A stretch of 64,000 bases of DNA from Halovibrio salipaludis (GCF_002286965.1 NZ_NSKD01000002.1:496001-560000); one strand, 5' to 3'; positions 9,112 through 19,132 are shown, counted from the first letter of the stretch. Translations and numbers: made by a program. The notes: a model not told the origin generated them from the letters alone.

Positions 9112-9678
9112 TTACGAATCCGTTCCGCCCTGGTCCTGCCCCCCAGTGCCAAGGCCGGCCAGTACACGGAACGGGTTGTCTGTATCATGCTCGCGCGCCT
9201 GAGCAACAGCGTCGTCGGCATCCCGGTTGATGCGCTCCAGCGTGGCGGATGCTTTACAGCCTGCTTCCTCATGCACCGGATAATCCGGCAGACTCATGAT
9301 GAGCTCATCCTCCAGAAGCTCATGGATCGGCAGATCCCGCTGCCCCGACACCATGGGCTCAAGAGTGGCTGGCAGCTGCTCCGCCATCACCTCTGTATCC
9401 ACCACACCCACCCGGAAGGTTGACTCCACCGGCAGGCGCATGGCCTCAAGGCATCGCTGGCACAGTACTTCCAGCTCCGCCCGGACCCAGCCTTCAATGA
9501 CGCGACGCCGCTCGTCATCAAAAAAGAACGCCAGCCTGACCGCCGCCTCGCCTTCTGTTTCCAGAATCAGCGGCTCCAGCCGGTTCATACCGGCAAGGGC
9601 CAGACTGCCCTCTTTTACGGTCCCCTGTTCGAACGGCTTCAGCGCATCGACCGACAGGGGTATCTCCGGGTTCGACAT
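9112..9678 (-). CDS. yceD: YceD family protein (DUF177)
   Basis: A conserved cytosolic protein almost always encoded just before rpmF and linked in other bacteria to 23S rRNA accumulation; its biochemistry is not settled. The 188 residues carry the conserved CQRC pair in the centre (LEVLCQRCLEAMRLPV) and the acidic ELLEDELIMSLPDYPVH motif. It ends about 35 bases before rpmF. Identification rests on motif and position. Confidence 0.92.
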   Translation of the reverse strand: MSNPEIPLSVDALKPFEQGTVKEGSLALAGMNRLEPLILETEGEAAVRLAFFFDDERRRVIEGWVRAELEVLCQRCLEAMRLPVESTFRVGVVDTEVMAEQLPATLEPMVSGQRDLPIHELLEDELIMSLPDYPVHEEAGCKASATLERINRDADDAVAQAREHDTDNPFRVLAGLGTGGQDQGGTDS

Positions 9679-9719
9679 AAGGCCGCGATTCTAGGGTTCC
9701 CGCCGGTGATTGTCAAAGC

Positions 9720-10754
9720 TCAGCGCAGCACAGGACCGCGGTTGATGAGCGTTTCCGTAACACCCTGCCCGACCGAGCTGCCCAGGTCCCGCATGATCCG
9801 CTGGAACGGCGAGGGCTCATAGCTGTAGTCCACGATTTCCTCGGCACCGACCACATTCCGGGCCACCTGCCCCGGCGAGTTGAAACTGTCGACCAGCCCC
9901 AGCTCACGTGCCCTCTGGCCAGTCCAGATGAGCCCCGAGAACAGCTCCGCCTCGGACTCCTTCAGCTTATCACCCCGTCCTTCGCGCACACGCTCAATGA
10001 ACTGGTCATGGGTGCGGTCCAGCACACTCTCCCAGAACGCAACCTGTTCCGGATCCTCCGGAAGGAAGGGGTCCAGGAAGGCCTTGTTCTCGCCCGCCGT
10101 ATACAGCCGGCGCTCGATGCCCAGCTTCTCCATCACGCCGGTGAATCCAAAGCCACCGCCACGCACGCCAATGGACCCAACCAGGCTGGAGGGATTGGCA
10201 TGGATCCGGTCGGCGGCGGCGGCAATGTAATAGGCGCCGGACGCTCCGATGTCCGAGATCACCGCGTGCACCTTCTTGTCGGGGTACTCGTCACGCAGCC
10301 GGTTGATGGCCTGATAGACGTAATCCGCCTGCACAGGGCTGCCACCCGGGCTGTTGATGCGCAGGATCACCCCTTTGGACTGCTCCGCCGAGAAGGCGTT
10401 TTCCAGCGCGGTCACCAGATTGTCGGCGCTGGCATCCTGGCCCTGGACGATCGCCCCTTCCACATCCACCAGCGCGGTATGGGGCCCGCCTGCGCCAGGT
10501 GTGAGATCACCGGAGCCGAAGGGTGACCCGAACGTGAACAGAAGCGCGAACAGGTAGAGCAGCCCCAGCGTCTTGAACAGTATGCCCCAGCGCCGGCTGC
10601 GGCGCTGCTCCGCCTGCATCGACATCATGGTCTTCTGGATCAGACGCCACTCCTTGGAGTCCTCCCGGGCCTCCTGGGTGCGCCCTTCCGGTCGCTGCGC
10701 GGATTCTTCCCGCGTCACGCCCCATTCCGCATTTTCCGAATCCCACTCGGACAT
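9720..10754 (-). CDS. sppA: Signal peptide peptidase SppA-like S49 protease
   Basis: Membrane-bound serine protease thought to degrade signal peptides left in the inner membrane. The 344 residues have a charged cytosolic N terminus, one membrane helix (about 58-76) and one S49 domain. The expected nucleophile serine is in DIGASGAYYIAAAAD and the general-base lysine in AGENKAFLDPF. It is the short single-domain type, not the 600-residue E. coli SppA. It lies 15 bases after the HAD phosphatase gene and before yceD. Confidence 0.92.
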   Translation of the reverse strand: MSEWDSENAEWGVTREESAQRPEGRTQEAREDSKEWRLIQKTMMSMQAEQRRSRRWGILFKTLGLLYLFALLFTFGSPFGSGDLTPGAGGPHTALVDVEGAIVQGQDASADNLVTALENAFSAEQSKGVILRINSPGGSPVQADYVYQAINRLRDEYPDKKVHAVISDIGASGAYYIAAAADRIHANPSSLVGSIGVRGGGFGFTGVMEKLGIERRLYTAGENKAFLDPFLPEDPEQVAFWESVLDRTHDQFIERVREGRGDKLKESEAELFSGLIWTGQRARELGLVDSFNSPGQVARNVVGAEEIVDYSYEPSPFQRIMRDLGSSVGQGVTETLINRGPVLR

Positions 10755-10769
10755 GGTGTCTCCTTGCAG

Positions 10770-11429
10770 TCAGTCACGGGTGCCGCCGGAAGCCATCAGC
10801 TCCCGCAGCATTGAGATATCAGAGGCAATGGCCATCGGGTTGTGCGCCGCAAGCTGCTCCTCTGAATGCACGCCCCAGGTCACGCCAATCGCCGGCATTC
10901 CGATGCGGCTCGCCATTTCCATGTCGTAGATGGTATCACCGACCATCACCATGCGCTCCACGGAGGCGCCGGTTTCGGACACAATCTGGCGCAGCATCAG
11001 GGGGTCGGGCTTGGAGGCGGTCTCATTGGCACAGCGTGTCAGAGGGAAAAACCGGCCCAACCCGCTCGAGCCCAGCGCCCGGTCCAGCCCCGGCCGGCTC
11101 TTGCCAGTAGCCACCGCCAGCATGGGGCCACCATGCAGCGTTTCGAGCAGCTCATCCACCCCCTTGAACAGATCCGCAGGCGTGGTATCACGCTGAAAGA
11201 AATAACGGGCATAGACCTCTCGCAGCTGCGTCATCTCTTCACGGGTGATGCCCGGCCAGAGCTGGCTCAGCGCCTCCTCCATGCCCAGCCCCACAATATG
11301 GCGCAGCGCCTGGCGCTCGCGCACCGGATACCCCAGCTCCCGGGCGGCCAGCTCAAGACTGTCCGCGATATGGTCCACGGAATCAATCAGGGTGCCATCC
11401 CAGTCAAAGATCACTACGTCAAAGCTCAT
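10770..11429 (-). CDS. HAD-superfamily hydrolase, phosphoglycolate phosphatase-like
   Basis: A 219-residue HAD subfamily IA hydrolase. Motif I is DWDGTLID at residues 9-16, motif II is in AVATGKSRPGL, and the metal-binding acidic pair is in MVGDTIYDMEMA. The helical cap lies between motifs I and II. Its start overlaps the rluC stop by four bases, so expression is coupled. The physiological substrate cannot be read from sequence; phosphoglycolate or another small phosphate ester is usual for the group. Confidence 0.88.
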   Translation of the reverse strand: MSFDVVIFDWDGTLIDSVDHIADSLELAARELGYPVRERQALRHIVGLGMEEALSQLWPGITREEMTQLREVYARYFFQRDTTPADLFKGVDELLETLHGGPMLAVATGKSRPGLDRALGSSGLGRFFPLTRCANETASKPDPLMLRQIVSETGASVERMVMVGDTIYDMEMASRIGMPAIGVTWGVHSEEQLAAHNPMAIASDISMLRELMASGGTRD

Positions 11430-12403
11430 TGGTGCTTTCCCAGTCGCTGAATCTGCGCTTCGAAATCATCCGGAACCGGCGCTTCGAAAGTCACTCTTTC
11501 GCCCGCGGGCGTCTCGAACGTCAGTTGCTGGGCGTGCAGCATCAGCCGGTCGCCACCGCCACGCTGCCAGGCCGCCTGGGAAGCCCCGTCGAGATACTTG
11601 GCATCCCCCGCCACCGGGCATCCCTGGCAGGCCGCGTGCACCCGGATCTGGTGCGTGCGCCCGGTCAGCGGCCTGGCCTCCAGGAGGGTGTAGCCTGGAA
11701 AACGTTCCAGAACCCGGAAATCCGTCCGCGCCGCCTTGCCCTGCTCGGCGCTGACACGCACCAGCCGCTCGCCGGTCCCACCGGTGACCCGCTGCAGGGG
11801 CGCCTCCACGCGATTCACCGCCTGCGGCCACTCCCCGACCACCAGCACCCGGTAGACCTTGTGCGTACTCTTCTGCCGGAACTGATCCTGCAGCGCCTTG
11901 AGGGCTGAACGGCGCCGGGCTACCAGGATCAGCCCGGACGTATCACGGTCCAGCCGGTGCACCAGCTCGAGGTAACGATCATCGCGCCCGGCACGCAGCG
12001 TCTCGATCAGCCCGAAATCCACACCACTGCCACCGTGCACCGCGATGCCCGCGGGCTTGTTCACCACCAGGAAATCCGGCGCCTCATGCAGAACCGCCGC
12101 CTGCATGCGCCGCTGCACCCGACGGCCCGGCTGGGCACGATCCGGCTTCTGCTCGGGTTCATGCAGTGGCGGCACACGGATCGAGTCACCGGCAGCGATA
12201 CGATAGTCAGGCTTGACCCGCTTGCGGTTGGCCCGCACGGCTCCCTTACGGATCACGCGATAGATGACGCTTTTAGGAACGCCCCGGAAACGCCCCATGA
12301 GGAAGTTGTCGAGACGCTGTCCGGCCCACTCCGGCGCCACTTCCAGCCACTGGACACTGGGTCTGGATTCGGCGCTGTCGTGGCTGCCCGGGTGCCCTGG
12401 CAT
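11426..12403 (-). CDS. rluC: 23S rRNA pseudouridine(955/2504/2580) synthase RluC
   Basis: Isomerises uridines in 23S rRNA during large-subunit assembly. The 325-residue protein has an N-terminal S4 RNA-binding domain (QRLDNFLMGRFRGVPKSVIYRVIRKGAVR) and a pseudouridine synthase domain with the catalytic aspartate in HRLDRDTSGLIL. The later TGRTHQIRVH motif is also present. It is divergent from rne across a 649-base gap, as in E. coli and Pseudomonas. Paralogue RluD cannot be fully excluded, but position beside rne favours RluC. Confidence 0.93.
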   Translation of the reverse strand: MPGHPGSHDSAESRPSVQWLEVAPEWAGQRLDNFLMGRFRGVPKSVIYRVIRKGAVRANRKRVKPDYRIAAGDSIRVPPLHEPEQKPDRAQPGRRVQRRMQAAVLHEAPDFLVVNKPAGIAVHGGSGVDFGLIETLRAGRDDRYLELVHRLDRDTSGLILVARRRSALKALQDQFRQKSTHKVYRVLVVGEWPQAVNRVEAPLQRVTGGTGERLVRVSAEQGKAARTDFRVLERFPGYTLLEARPLTGRTHQIRVHAACQGCPVAGDAKYLDGASQAAWQRGGGDRLMLHAQQLTFETPAGERVTFEAPVPDDFEAQIQRLGKHQ

Positions 12404-13052
12404 TATGCGTTTCTCCTGGGATGCGGAGCCATTCCGCAGCTCGTTGATGAGGCAGGGGATTACTGCTATATTGACGCTGTTTTCCCACTCCGCTCGGCCG
12501 ACGATCTTGGCCGGCAGGACTGGCGGAACACGGTCAGCGATTGAAGCCGCAATTATAGAGCCTTCGGGCTCGGTATGAAACGAGCAGCGGACGCACCGGT
12601 TCCACCTGGCAGGAAAACAGCGAGAGCCAACAGAATCACACAGGCGTGCGGCTGAGTCCTTTCACCCGCTGGCCGGAGCCCAGAAGGCTCCCCCGGTGGA
12701 CGGTCACGGAAACTGAGAACAACGCGCGTCGTGATGGGTGTTCCGCCCGGCTGGAGTCAAGGCCGGAGGAACTGATGTCAATCCGGGCGGAAGCGCGCGG
12801 CAGGGTCATCGCAACGGTTTGAAAACACAGAAGCACCGGTTCGGGCTGTCCTGCTCATGAATATGACATAAGACCTCGTAGCCGGTACGGGACAGAATTC
12901 GGTGGTGTGCGGGCACAGAGCCGCATACCTCAAGCACGGGGCTGGCCACAGGAGGCCCCTCCGGCTTTGCTGAAGCGGGCCGATGTACGCCCGCTGTCTC
13001 GTCATTGCGCCCCGCACCGCTTCCGTCGCAGAACGATGGAAGTTTGTTCCAC
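12404..13052 (+). promoter_or_regulatory. Intergenic region holding the long rne leader and the divergent rluC leader
   Basis: This 649-base stretch between divergent rluC and rne holds no gene I can support. Towards rne it can fold locally: GGAGCC/GGCTCC with a 5-base loop at 12675-12691, and AGCGGGC/GCCCGCT with an 8-base loop at 12974-12995. In E. coli the rne 5' UTR of about 360 bases senses RNase E activity and controls message decay. The length and hairpins here suggest the same arrangement, but no E. coli hp2-like sequence is recognisable by eye. I could not assign the rne promoter. Confidence 0.5.
12552..12557 (-). promoter_or_regulatory. Candidate -10 element for the rluC transcript
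   Basis: Minus-strand TATAAT, a perfect -10 hexamer, sits about 150 bases upstream of the rluC start. The matching -35 at 17-base spacing (TTTCAT) is poor, so assignment is tentative. Confidence 0.4.
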
Positions 13053-16000
13053 ATGAAAAGAATGCTGATCAATGCAACTCACGAAGAGGAGTTGCGTGTC
13101 GCTCTGGTCGATGGCCAGCGTCTGGTCGATCTTGATATCGAATCCAGCACCCGTGAACAGAAGAAGTCCAACATCTACAAGGGCCGCATCACCCGCATCG
13201 AGCCCAGCCTTGAAGCAGCCTTCATTGATTACGGTTCCGAACGCCATGGCTTCCTGCCCCTGAAGGAAATCGCCCGCGAGTACTTCAGCAAGGCCCCGTC
13301 CGATATTGATGGCAAGATCAACATCAAGGACGTGCTCAACGAGGGCCAGGAACTGATCGTCCAGGTCGACAAGGAAGAGCGCGGCAACAAGGGCGCGGCG
13401 CTGACCACCTTCATCACCCTCGCCGGGCGCTACCTGGTACTGATGCCCAACAACCCCCGTGCCGGCGGCATTTCACGCCGCATCCAGGGGGATGAGCGCA
13501 GCCAGCTCAAGGACGCCATGTCCGGGCTGAAGGTGCCCAAGGCCATGGGCGTGATCGTCCGCACAGCCGGGATAGGCCGTGAAACCGAGGAACTCCAGTG
13601 GGACCTGGATTACCTGCTGCAGTTCTGGGACGCCATCACCCAGGCCGCGGAAGCGCGCAAGGCCCCCTTCCTGATCTATCAGGAAAGCAACGTGATCATC
13701 CGTGCCGTGCGCGATTACCTGCGCCAGGACATCACCGAGGTGATGATCGACTCCCCCAGTGTGTACGAGGATGTCCTCAATTTCGTACGCGCGGTCATGC
13801 CCTCTTTCGAGAACCGGATCAAGCTCTACACGGATGACATTCCGCTGCTCAGCCGGTACCAGATCGAGGCGCAGATCGAGACCGCCTTCCAGCGGGAGGT
13901 ATCCCTGCCTTCCGGCGGCTCGCTGGTGATCGACCCCACCGAGGCACTGGTGTCCATCGACATCAACTCCTCGCGCGCCACGCGCGGCGGTGACATCGAG
14001 GAAACCGCCTTCCAGACCAACCTGGAGGCCGCGGACGAGATCGCACGCCAGCTGCGTCTGCGTGACATCGGCGGCCTCATTGTCATCGATTTCATCGACA
14101 TGTCCCCCAATCGCCACCAGCGTGAAGTCGAGCAGCGCATCCGGGAGGCACTGGAGCTGGATCGCGCGCGGGTCCAGCTTGGCCGCATCTCCCGCTTCGG
14201 CCTGCTGGAAATGTCGCGTCAGCGGCTGCGGCCCTCGCTGGGCGAGACACGCAGCGAGGTCTGCCCCCGCTGTAACGGCCAGGGATCCATCCGCAGCATG
14301 GAATCCCAGGCGCTGAGCATCATGCGCCTGATGTACGAGGAATCCTCCAAGGACAAGACCGCGGAAGTACGGGCTCTGGTGCCGGTCACGGTCGCGGCCT
14401 TCCTTCTCAACGAGAAGCGCGACGAGATCAACGCCATTGAGCGGCGCGAGAATGTACGGGTACGGGTCATCCCCTCCCAGAATCTGGAGACGCCGCATTT
14501 TGAGGTGCAGCGGCTGCGCAGCGATGACACCGAAGTCACGGTGGGCGAAGCAAGCTTCGAGATCGCTGCAAGGCACGAAGACGAACCCGAAGACGCTTGG
14601 TCCATTGGTCAGAGCACCGGCGAGCGGGAAGAAGCTGCGGTGAAGGCGGTTACCCCCGCCAATCGCACCCCTGCCCCGGAAGCCAAAGCCGAAACCCCGG
14701 CGGCCGGTGAAACCCTTGGATTCTGGCAGCGGGTCGGGCGCAAGCTCCAGACCATGTTCGCGCCACCGGCAGAATCCGGCAGCACCCAGCCGGATACCGG
14801 TTCAGGCACCCAGCGCCAGGGCAGTGGTTCCGGTTCCTCCGACCGGAAACAGGGTCAGAGCGGTGACAGCCAGCAGCGTCAGCAGGGTGGCGGCCAGCAG
14901 CAGAGTGGGCGCCAGGGCCAGGATGGCAACAACCAGCGCGGCGGCCAGAACAGGCGCCGCCGTGGCGGTCAGAACCGCAACCGGGGTCAGGGCCAGCAGG
15001 AGTCGGATAACCAGCAGAAGTCCGGTGGCAAGCAGGACGGCGGCAAGCAGGAAGGTTCCGGCCAGGGCGGCAAAGGCGGCGGCAATCAGTCCCGCCAGCC
15101 CGGTAAAGGCGGCGGCGGACAGAAATCCGGTGGCGACCAGAAGTCCAATGCCGACCAGAAACCCAAGGCCGACCAGAAGCCGAAGGGCGAGCAGAAATCC
15201 GGTTCCGACCGCAAATCCGATACCGACCCGAATGCCGGTGGCGGAAACAAAGGCGGCAGTAACGACGGCAGCCCCCAGAAATCCAAGGGGGGAGGTAACC
15301 GTCGCAATCGTGATTCGGACCGTGACGAGCCGCAGAAGGAGGAATCCTCTGACAAACAGCCCCAGGGCGGCGGCAATAAAGCCCCTGAAAGCAGTGGCGA
15401 CGACCAGGGCCGCTCGGACAACCGCAGAAAGAACCAGGGTCGTGGCGGCTCCGGTGGCAGCAACCGGAACCAGCAGGAAAGCGCCGAGGACGAAACACCG
15501 AACCCGGAATTCCAGCGTCCTCGCCGGCCCCGGCAGAAAAACGGCAAGCCTGCTGATCAGGAATCCGCCGAGGGCATGAAAACGGAAACCGGGAACGCCA
15601 AGGCGGAAGCGGAATCCAGCGCTGAAGGGCAAGCCGAAGCCCCCAAGGCGAAGCAAAGCGCCGCAAAAGCCAAGGAAACCCCGGCTGCCGAAAAGGATGC
15701 CGGTTCCGGAAAGGAAAGCACCGCTGAAAGCGCACAACAGGAATCCTCAACCGATGAGGCGCCTTCTGCCGGGACCGAACCCCGGAAACAGCCGGAGGCC
15801 AAGGGCAGTGACGAGCCCGCCAGTGGCGCTGATGAACCAGCGAGCGCCCAGGCGGATGAAACAACGCCCTCCACGAAGGAGTCCGGCGCCCCGTCTCAAG
15901 CGGAGCCCCAGGCAGAGACCGCGCCCCAGGCTGAACCGGCATCCGCCGCGCCTGCGCAGGCAGCCGCAACGGAAACCGGAACCACTGAGGCGGAGAACAG

Positions 16001-16130
16001 CCCGGCCGAGGATGAGGTTCACCTGGACCCGATCAAGGGCCGGGCCTACAACGACCCGCGGGAGATCCGCCGGCGTCAGGAGGAATTCCGCAGGGCCCGC
16101 AACCAGGCACAAGCCAACGAACAGGAGTGA
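13053..16130 (+). CDS. rne: Ribonuclease E
   Basis: Essential endoribonuclease for mRNA decay and rRNA/tRNA processing, scaffold of the degradosome. I chose the ATG at 13053 ([15 protein letters not shown]); an in-frame ATG at 13005 adds a non-homologous tail. Numbering matches E. coli: catalytic aspartates at 303 (VSIDINSS) and 346 (VIDFIDM), Zn-link cysteines at 404 and 407 (CPRCNGQG). The S1 domain covers about residues 35-120. An amphipathic segment near 552-569 ([14 protein letters not shown]) corresponds to the membrane-anchoring segment A. The remaining 430 residues are low-complexity Q/G/K/S/E/A sequence ending in a conserved-looking [21 protein letters not shown]. Total 1,025 residues. 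Confidence 0.98.
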   Translation: MKRMLINATHEEELRVALVDGQRLVDLDIESSTREQKKSNIYKGRITRIEPSLEAAFIDYGSERHGFLPLKEIAREYFSKAPSDIDGKINIKDVLNEGQELIVQVDKEERGNKGAALTTFITLAGRYLVLMPNNPRAGGISRRIQGDERSQLKDAMSGLKVPKAMGVIVRTAGIGRETEELQWDLDYLLQFWDAITQAAEARKAPFLIYQESNVIIRAVRDYLRQDITEVMIDSPSVYEDVLNFVRAVMPSFENRIKLYTDDIPLLSRYQIEAQIETAFQREVSLPSGGSLVIDPTEALVSIDINSSRATRGGDIEETAFQTNLEAADEIARQLRLRDIGGLIVIDFIDMSPNRHQREVEQRIREALELDRARVQLGRISRFGLLEMSRQRLRPSLGETRSEVCPRCNGQGSIRSMESQALSIMRLMYEESSKDKTAEVRALVPVTVAAFLLNEKRDEINAIERRENVRVRVIPSQNLETPHFEVQRLRSDDTEVTVGEASFEIAARHEDEPEDAWSIGQSTGEREEAAVKAVTPANRTPAPEAKAETPAAGETLGFWQRVGRKLQTMFAPPAESGSTQPDTGSGTQRQGSGSGSSDRKQGQSGDSQQRQQGGGQQQSGRQGQDGNNQRGGQNRRRRGGQNRNRGQGQQESDNQQKSGGKQDGGKQEGSGQGGKGGGNQSRQPGKGGGGQKSGGDQKSNADQKPKADQKPKGEQKSGSDRKSDTDPNAGGGNKGGSNDGSPQKSKGGGNRRNRDSDRDEPQKEESSDKQPQGGGNKAPESSGDDQGRSDNRRKNQGRGGSGGSNRNQQESAEDETPNPEFQRPRRPRQKNGKPADQESAEGMKTETGNAKAEAESSAEGQAEAPKAKQSAAKAKETPAAEKDAGSGKESTAESAQQESSTDEAPSAGTEPRKQPEAKGSDEPASGADEPASAQADETTPSTKESGAPSQAEPQAETAPQAEPASAAPAQAAATETGTTEAENSPAEDEVHLDPIKGRAYNDPREIRRRQEEFRRARNQAQANEQE
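15126..15215 (+). repeat. Degenerate tandem repeat in the RNase E C-terminal region
   Basis: Successive units around GACCAGAA(G/A)(T/C)CC, spaced about 18-24 bases, encode repeats of the form (A/G)DQK(P/S)K. They sit in the disordered region and probably arose by slippage. They add a lysine-rich tract that may bind RNA. Confidence 0.6.
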
Positions 16131-16139
16131 CACCAGGTT

Positions 16140-16679
16140 ATGCTGACCGATCAGGACGTGGAAACCCTGGAATCAATCCTGTTCGCCCCGGGACAGAGCG
16201 ACGAGGCACTGGATGTGTTTGGTCTGCACGGCGTGGTCACGGCCTCAGTCGTGGGGCCGATCCCCGTGTCGGTGGAGCGCATCCACGCGATTGCCACCGG
16301 CCAGCCCGAGGCCGGCGGCAATGCCATGCCCGAAGAGTTCGGGACACTGGTGTCGCGGCTTGCCCGGACCATCCAGCAGGAACTGGAACAGGGTCAGACG
16401 CTGGAACTGCCCGAACCTGAGGATGACGAGACCGCCGAGGAGGCGCTTGAGAACTGGTGTGCCGGTTTCACAGACACTTTCCTGCTGGATGAGGATCAGT
16501 GGCTGGGCGAGGATGAAGAAACCGTGGGACAGCTGATGCCCCCTATCCTGACCCTTTCAAACCTGTTCGATGATGAAGCCTTCCAGCAGGCCCGCAAGGA
16601 CCCCAAGCGCCTGGCGGACTATGCCGACGCCATACCGGAGCTCCTGACGGATCTCTACCTGCACTATCATTCGCCCTGA
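16140..16679 (+). CDS. UPF0149 (YecA/YgfB-like) family protein
   Basis: A 179-residue acidic protein of the UPF0149 family. The diagnostic LHGVVTASVVGP appears near the N terminus, followed by an all-helical domain containing ENWCAGF and ending LPELLTDLYLHY-like. It lacks a C-terminal SEC-C zinc motif, so it is the short form. The start lies ten bases past the rne stop, so it may be read from the rne transcript. Its tail overlaps the convergent rnm gene by 13 bases. Function is not established for this family. Confidence 0.85.
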   Translation: MLTDQDVETLESILFAPGQSDEALDVFGLHGVVTASVVGPIPVSVERIHAIATGQPEAGGNAMPEEFGTLVSRLARTIQQELEQGQTLELPEPEDDETAEEALENWCAGFTDTFLLDEDQWLGEDEETVGQLMPPILTLSNLFDDEAFQQARKDPKRLADYADAIPELLTDLYLHYHSP

Positions 16680-17545
16680 AGGCGGGCCCGGGTTTCCCTC
16701 CGGAAGTGCCACCAGACCGGCTCCGGCCCGGCGGGCAGTTCCGGGAGTCGGCCCAGTTCCGACCAGGGCCGTTCCGGCCAGTGGAAGTCACTGCCCCCGG
16801 AGGCCCAGAGGCCGCCATCCAGGCACAGGCGCGTGAGATAGCCGCTGTCCTGGGGCGAATGGCCGGCACTGAGCACCTCCAGAGCCTGACCGCCGGCATT
16901 CTGGAACGCGTGCACCAGCTTCCTGAGCTTGTTGTTGGTCAGCCCATAACGGCGGGGGTGCGCCAGTACCGGAATACCGCCCGCCTCACGGATCCAGCCA
17001 ACAACCAGCGCCAGTTCCGGCCAGCAGGTCGCCACGTCCCCCACCTTCCCGGTTCCCAGATAACGCTGGAACGCCTGCCGTTCCCCGGGGATCACGCCCG
17101 CATCAACCAGCGCCCGGGCAAAGTGGGGGCGCCCCGGAACACCGGCCGCCAGGGCCCGTGCCCGCTCCAGCACCGACGGCAGGCCCTGTTTCCGGAGGCG
17201 CTCGTCAATGGTGCCCGCGCGCTCATGCCGGACACTTTCCTGCCCTTCCAGCACCGCCAGAAATCCCGCCGCCTCCGGATCGAAATCCAGGGCCACCACA
17301 TGGATGGTCTGGTCACGCCAGAGACAGGACAACTCCACGCCACTCACCAGGTGCATACCTTCAGCCACCGCCGCCTCCCGGGCCTCGCCCATACCGGCAA
17401 TGGTGTCATGATCGGTCAGCGCCAGAACGCCCACGCCATTCCCGGCGGCACGGGCCACCACGGAGGCCGGCGAAAGGCCGCCGTCGGATGCGGTGCTGTG
17501 GCAGTGCAGGTCCGCAAGCAGCGGAGTGGGTCCGTCAGTGTGCAT
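16667..17545 (-). CDS. rnm: PHP-domain phosphoesterase / 5'-3' exonuclease, RNase AM (YciV/TrpH) family
   Basis: PHP metal-dependent phosphoesterase. The start at 17545 gives MHTDGPTPLLADLHCHSTASDGG and has CGGAG six bases upstream; a longer frame upstream has no such support. Metal ligands are seen in DLHCHS, LTDHDT, GVELSC, LAHPRRYG and GGSDFHWP, covering the whole PHP set. E. coli YciV (RNase AM) trims 5' ends of rRNAs and degrades short oligonucleotides; that role is inferred. It lies next to yciI, a common gammaproteobacterial grouping. Length 292 residues. Confidence 0.88.
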   Translation of the reverse strand: MHTDGPTPLLADLHCHSTASDGGLSPASVVARAAGNGVGVLALTDHDTIAGMGEAREAAVAEGMHLVSGVELSCLWRDQTIHVVALDFDPEAAGFLAVLEGQESVRHERAGTIDERLRKQGLPSVLERARALAAGVPGRPHFARALVDAGVIPGERQAFQRYLGTGKVGDVATCWPELALVVGWIREAGGIPVLAHPRRYGLTNNKLRKLVHAFQNAGGQALEVLSAGHSPQDSGYLTRLCLDGGLWASGGSDFHWPERPWSELGRLPELPAGPEPVWWHFRRETRARLQGE

Positions 17546-17664
17546 AATGCTCCGGGAAATAACGAATAACACGCCGTGCCGGGATTGGCGTAAAGGCGGG
17601 GGCAGCTTATCATAAGCAGCTGTTGCCACTCATACGCACCCGTTGATCCGGGCAGGAGATCCGT

Positions 17665-17964
17665 ATGTACTACGCCATCATCGCCGAGGATGTCGCAGAC
17701 AGTCTTGAGCACCGCAGACAGGCCCGCGCTGCGCACCTTGAACGCCTTGAAGCCCTCAAGAGCGAAGGGCGCCTGCTCATGGCCGGCCCCTTTCCCGCCG
17801 AGGATACCAGCGAGCCGGGAGAGGCTGGATTCACCGGCAGTCTGGTGGTAGCGGAGTTTGAGTCCCTGGCGGCGGCACAGGCATGGGCCGATGCGGACCC
17901 CTATGTGGAAGCCGGAGTTTACGAAAAGGTTACAGTCAGACCATTCAAACCGGTACTCCCCTGA
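17665..17964 (+). CDS. yciI: YciI family protein
   Basis: A 99-residue ferredoxin-like fold protein. It starts [17 protein letters not shown] and contains the family histidine in [11 protein letters not shown], then [11 protein letters not shown] and a C-terminal [13 protein letters not shown]. YciI proteins form small dimers with a His-Asp pair and a suggested but unproven enzymatic role. AGGAGA precedes the ATG. It is divergent from rnm. Confidence 0.92.
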   Translation: MYYAIIAEDVADSLEHRRQARAAHLERLEALKSEGRLLMAGPFPAEDTSEPGEAGFTGSLVVAEFESLAAAQAWADADPYVEAGVYEKVTVRPFKPVLP

Positions 17965-18029
17965 GCCTCACTGGGCAAGGCGAATACGCTGTGGCAGAAT
18001 CCGGACTCCGTTTAACAGGGAATGACATC

Positions 18030-18719
18030 ATGACCCCACAGAAAGGCATGAACAGAGCATTACGTTGCATCGTGCCGCTGCTGCTTGTGCTGGCCTCCGC
18101 GGCACAGGCTCAAACCCAGTATGTGGACGATGTAATCTACGTCCCCGTCCGGTCGGGCCCGGGCAACGAGTACCGGATCATTGAGTCCGCCCTGCGCAGC
18201 GGTACCCCCGTGGAGGTGCTGGAGCAGGACGAGGAGACCGGTTATTCGCGTGTCCGCTTTGGTGACGGCGAGGAAGGTTTCATCGCAAGCCGGTTCCTGA
18301 GTTCCGAGCGCATTGCGGAAGAACGGCTCGAGGACGTAAAGCAGCAACTCGCCAGCACTGAAGAGGAGCTCTCCGGAGCCCGCTCGCAGCTGGAGGAGAC
18401 CCGCTCCGAACTCGAACAGGTGCGGCAGGAGAAACAGTCACTGGAGTCGGAACTCAGCAAAACCAGTGAAGAACTGGAGCGCATCCGGTCCATCTCCGAG
18501 GACGCGATCAACCTTGAGGAACGCAACCGCGAACTGCGCGAGGAACGCCAGGAGCTGCGCAAGGAGGTTGAGCTTCTGACCAACGAGAACCAGCGCCTCG
18601 AAGACAGCCGTGAGTCCAGCTACCTGCTCACCGGTGGCGGACTGGTGATTGCGGGCATCTTCATCGCGATTGTCTTCCCGCTGCTCAAACCCAGTCGCAA
18701 GAGCGACAACTGGGCCTGA
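18030..18719 (+). CDS. SH3-domain, coiled-coil membrane protein (TIGR04211 / YgiM-like)
   Basis: The 229-residue protein has an N-terminal signal sequence (LLLVLASAAQAQ), a bacterial SH3 domain (about 30-95, with VPVRSGPGNEYRIIE), a long coiled coil (about 100-200, repeated EEL/LEE/REE heptads) and one C-terminal membrane helix ending KPSRKSDNW. The order SH3, coiled coil, C-terminal anchor matches TIGR04211 and E. coli YgiM. The SH3 domain should lie in the periplasm and may touch peptidoglycan. Start at 18030 is preferred; an ATG at 18048 is possible. No partner is evident beside it. Confidence 0.85.
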   Translation: MTPQKGMNRALRCIVPLLLVLASAAQAQTQYVDDVIYVPVRSGPGNEYRIIESALRSGTPVEVLEQDEETGYSRVRFGDGEEGFIASRFLSSERIAEERLEDVKQQLASTEEELSGARSQLEETRSELEQVRQEKQSLESELSKTSEELERIRSISEDAINLEERNRELREERQELRKEVELLTNENQRLEDSRESSYLLTGGGLVIAGIFIAIVFPLLKPSRKSDNWA

Positions 18720-18731
18720 CCTGGGTCAGGC

Positions 18732-19028
18732 TCAGCGTTTGACCTCTTCAATCCGCAGCCCCACCCGCCAGCGACCGCCCTCAATCGGCTCGCTCCTCAG
18801 GACGCTGGAAACGGTCTCGAACGGCGGAAAATCAGGGTTGTTGGAGGGAAGCGAGGTGTGCACCCGCTGCCCTTCCGCCAGTTCCCGCTCCATTTCTACC
18901 GCCATGCCCGTGGCGCTCAGGTCCACGCAGCGTCCTTCCATACGCTGATCACTGCCATCCTCGAAAAGCTCAATCACCGTATCCACGTGCATACGGATGA
19001 AATCGCGCTTCTCCGAGGTATCCCGCAT
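18732..19028 (-). CDS. PilZ-domain protein
   Basis: A single-domain candidate c-di-GMP receptor of 98 residues. The ATG at 19028 has GGAG at five bases; an upstream ATG at 19043 would add five residues. The RxxxR motif appears in KRDFIRM and the (D/N)xSxxG motif in DLSATGMAV, so both ligand-contact motifs are intact. It ends convergent with the SH3 gene (12 bases apart). No cyclase or phosphodiesterase gene is near, so its effector role is unknown. Confidence 0.88.
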   Translation of the reverse strand: MRDTSEKRDFIRMHVDTVIELFEDGSDQRMEGRCVDLSATGMAVEMERELAEGQRVHTSLPSNNPDFPPFETVSSVLRSEPIEGGRWRVGLRIEEVKR

Positions 19029-19132
19029 CGAGTCTCCAGTCATGAGATGATCCCGTCCCACGGTTGTTATTGTTACTGGTTCGATACGTTATACCGGGAG
19101 GAGACAGCAGGCGTCAAAGATTAAGACGCCTG

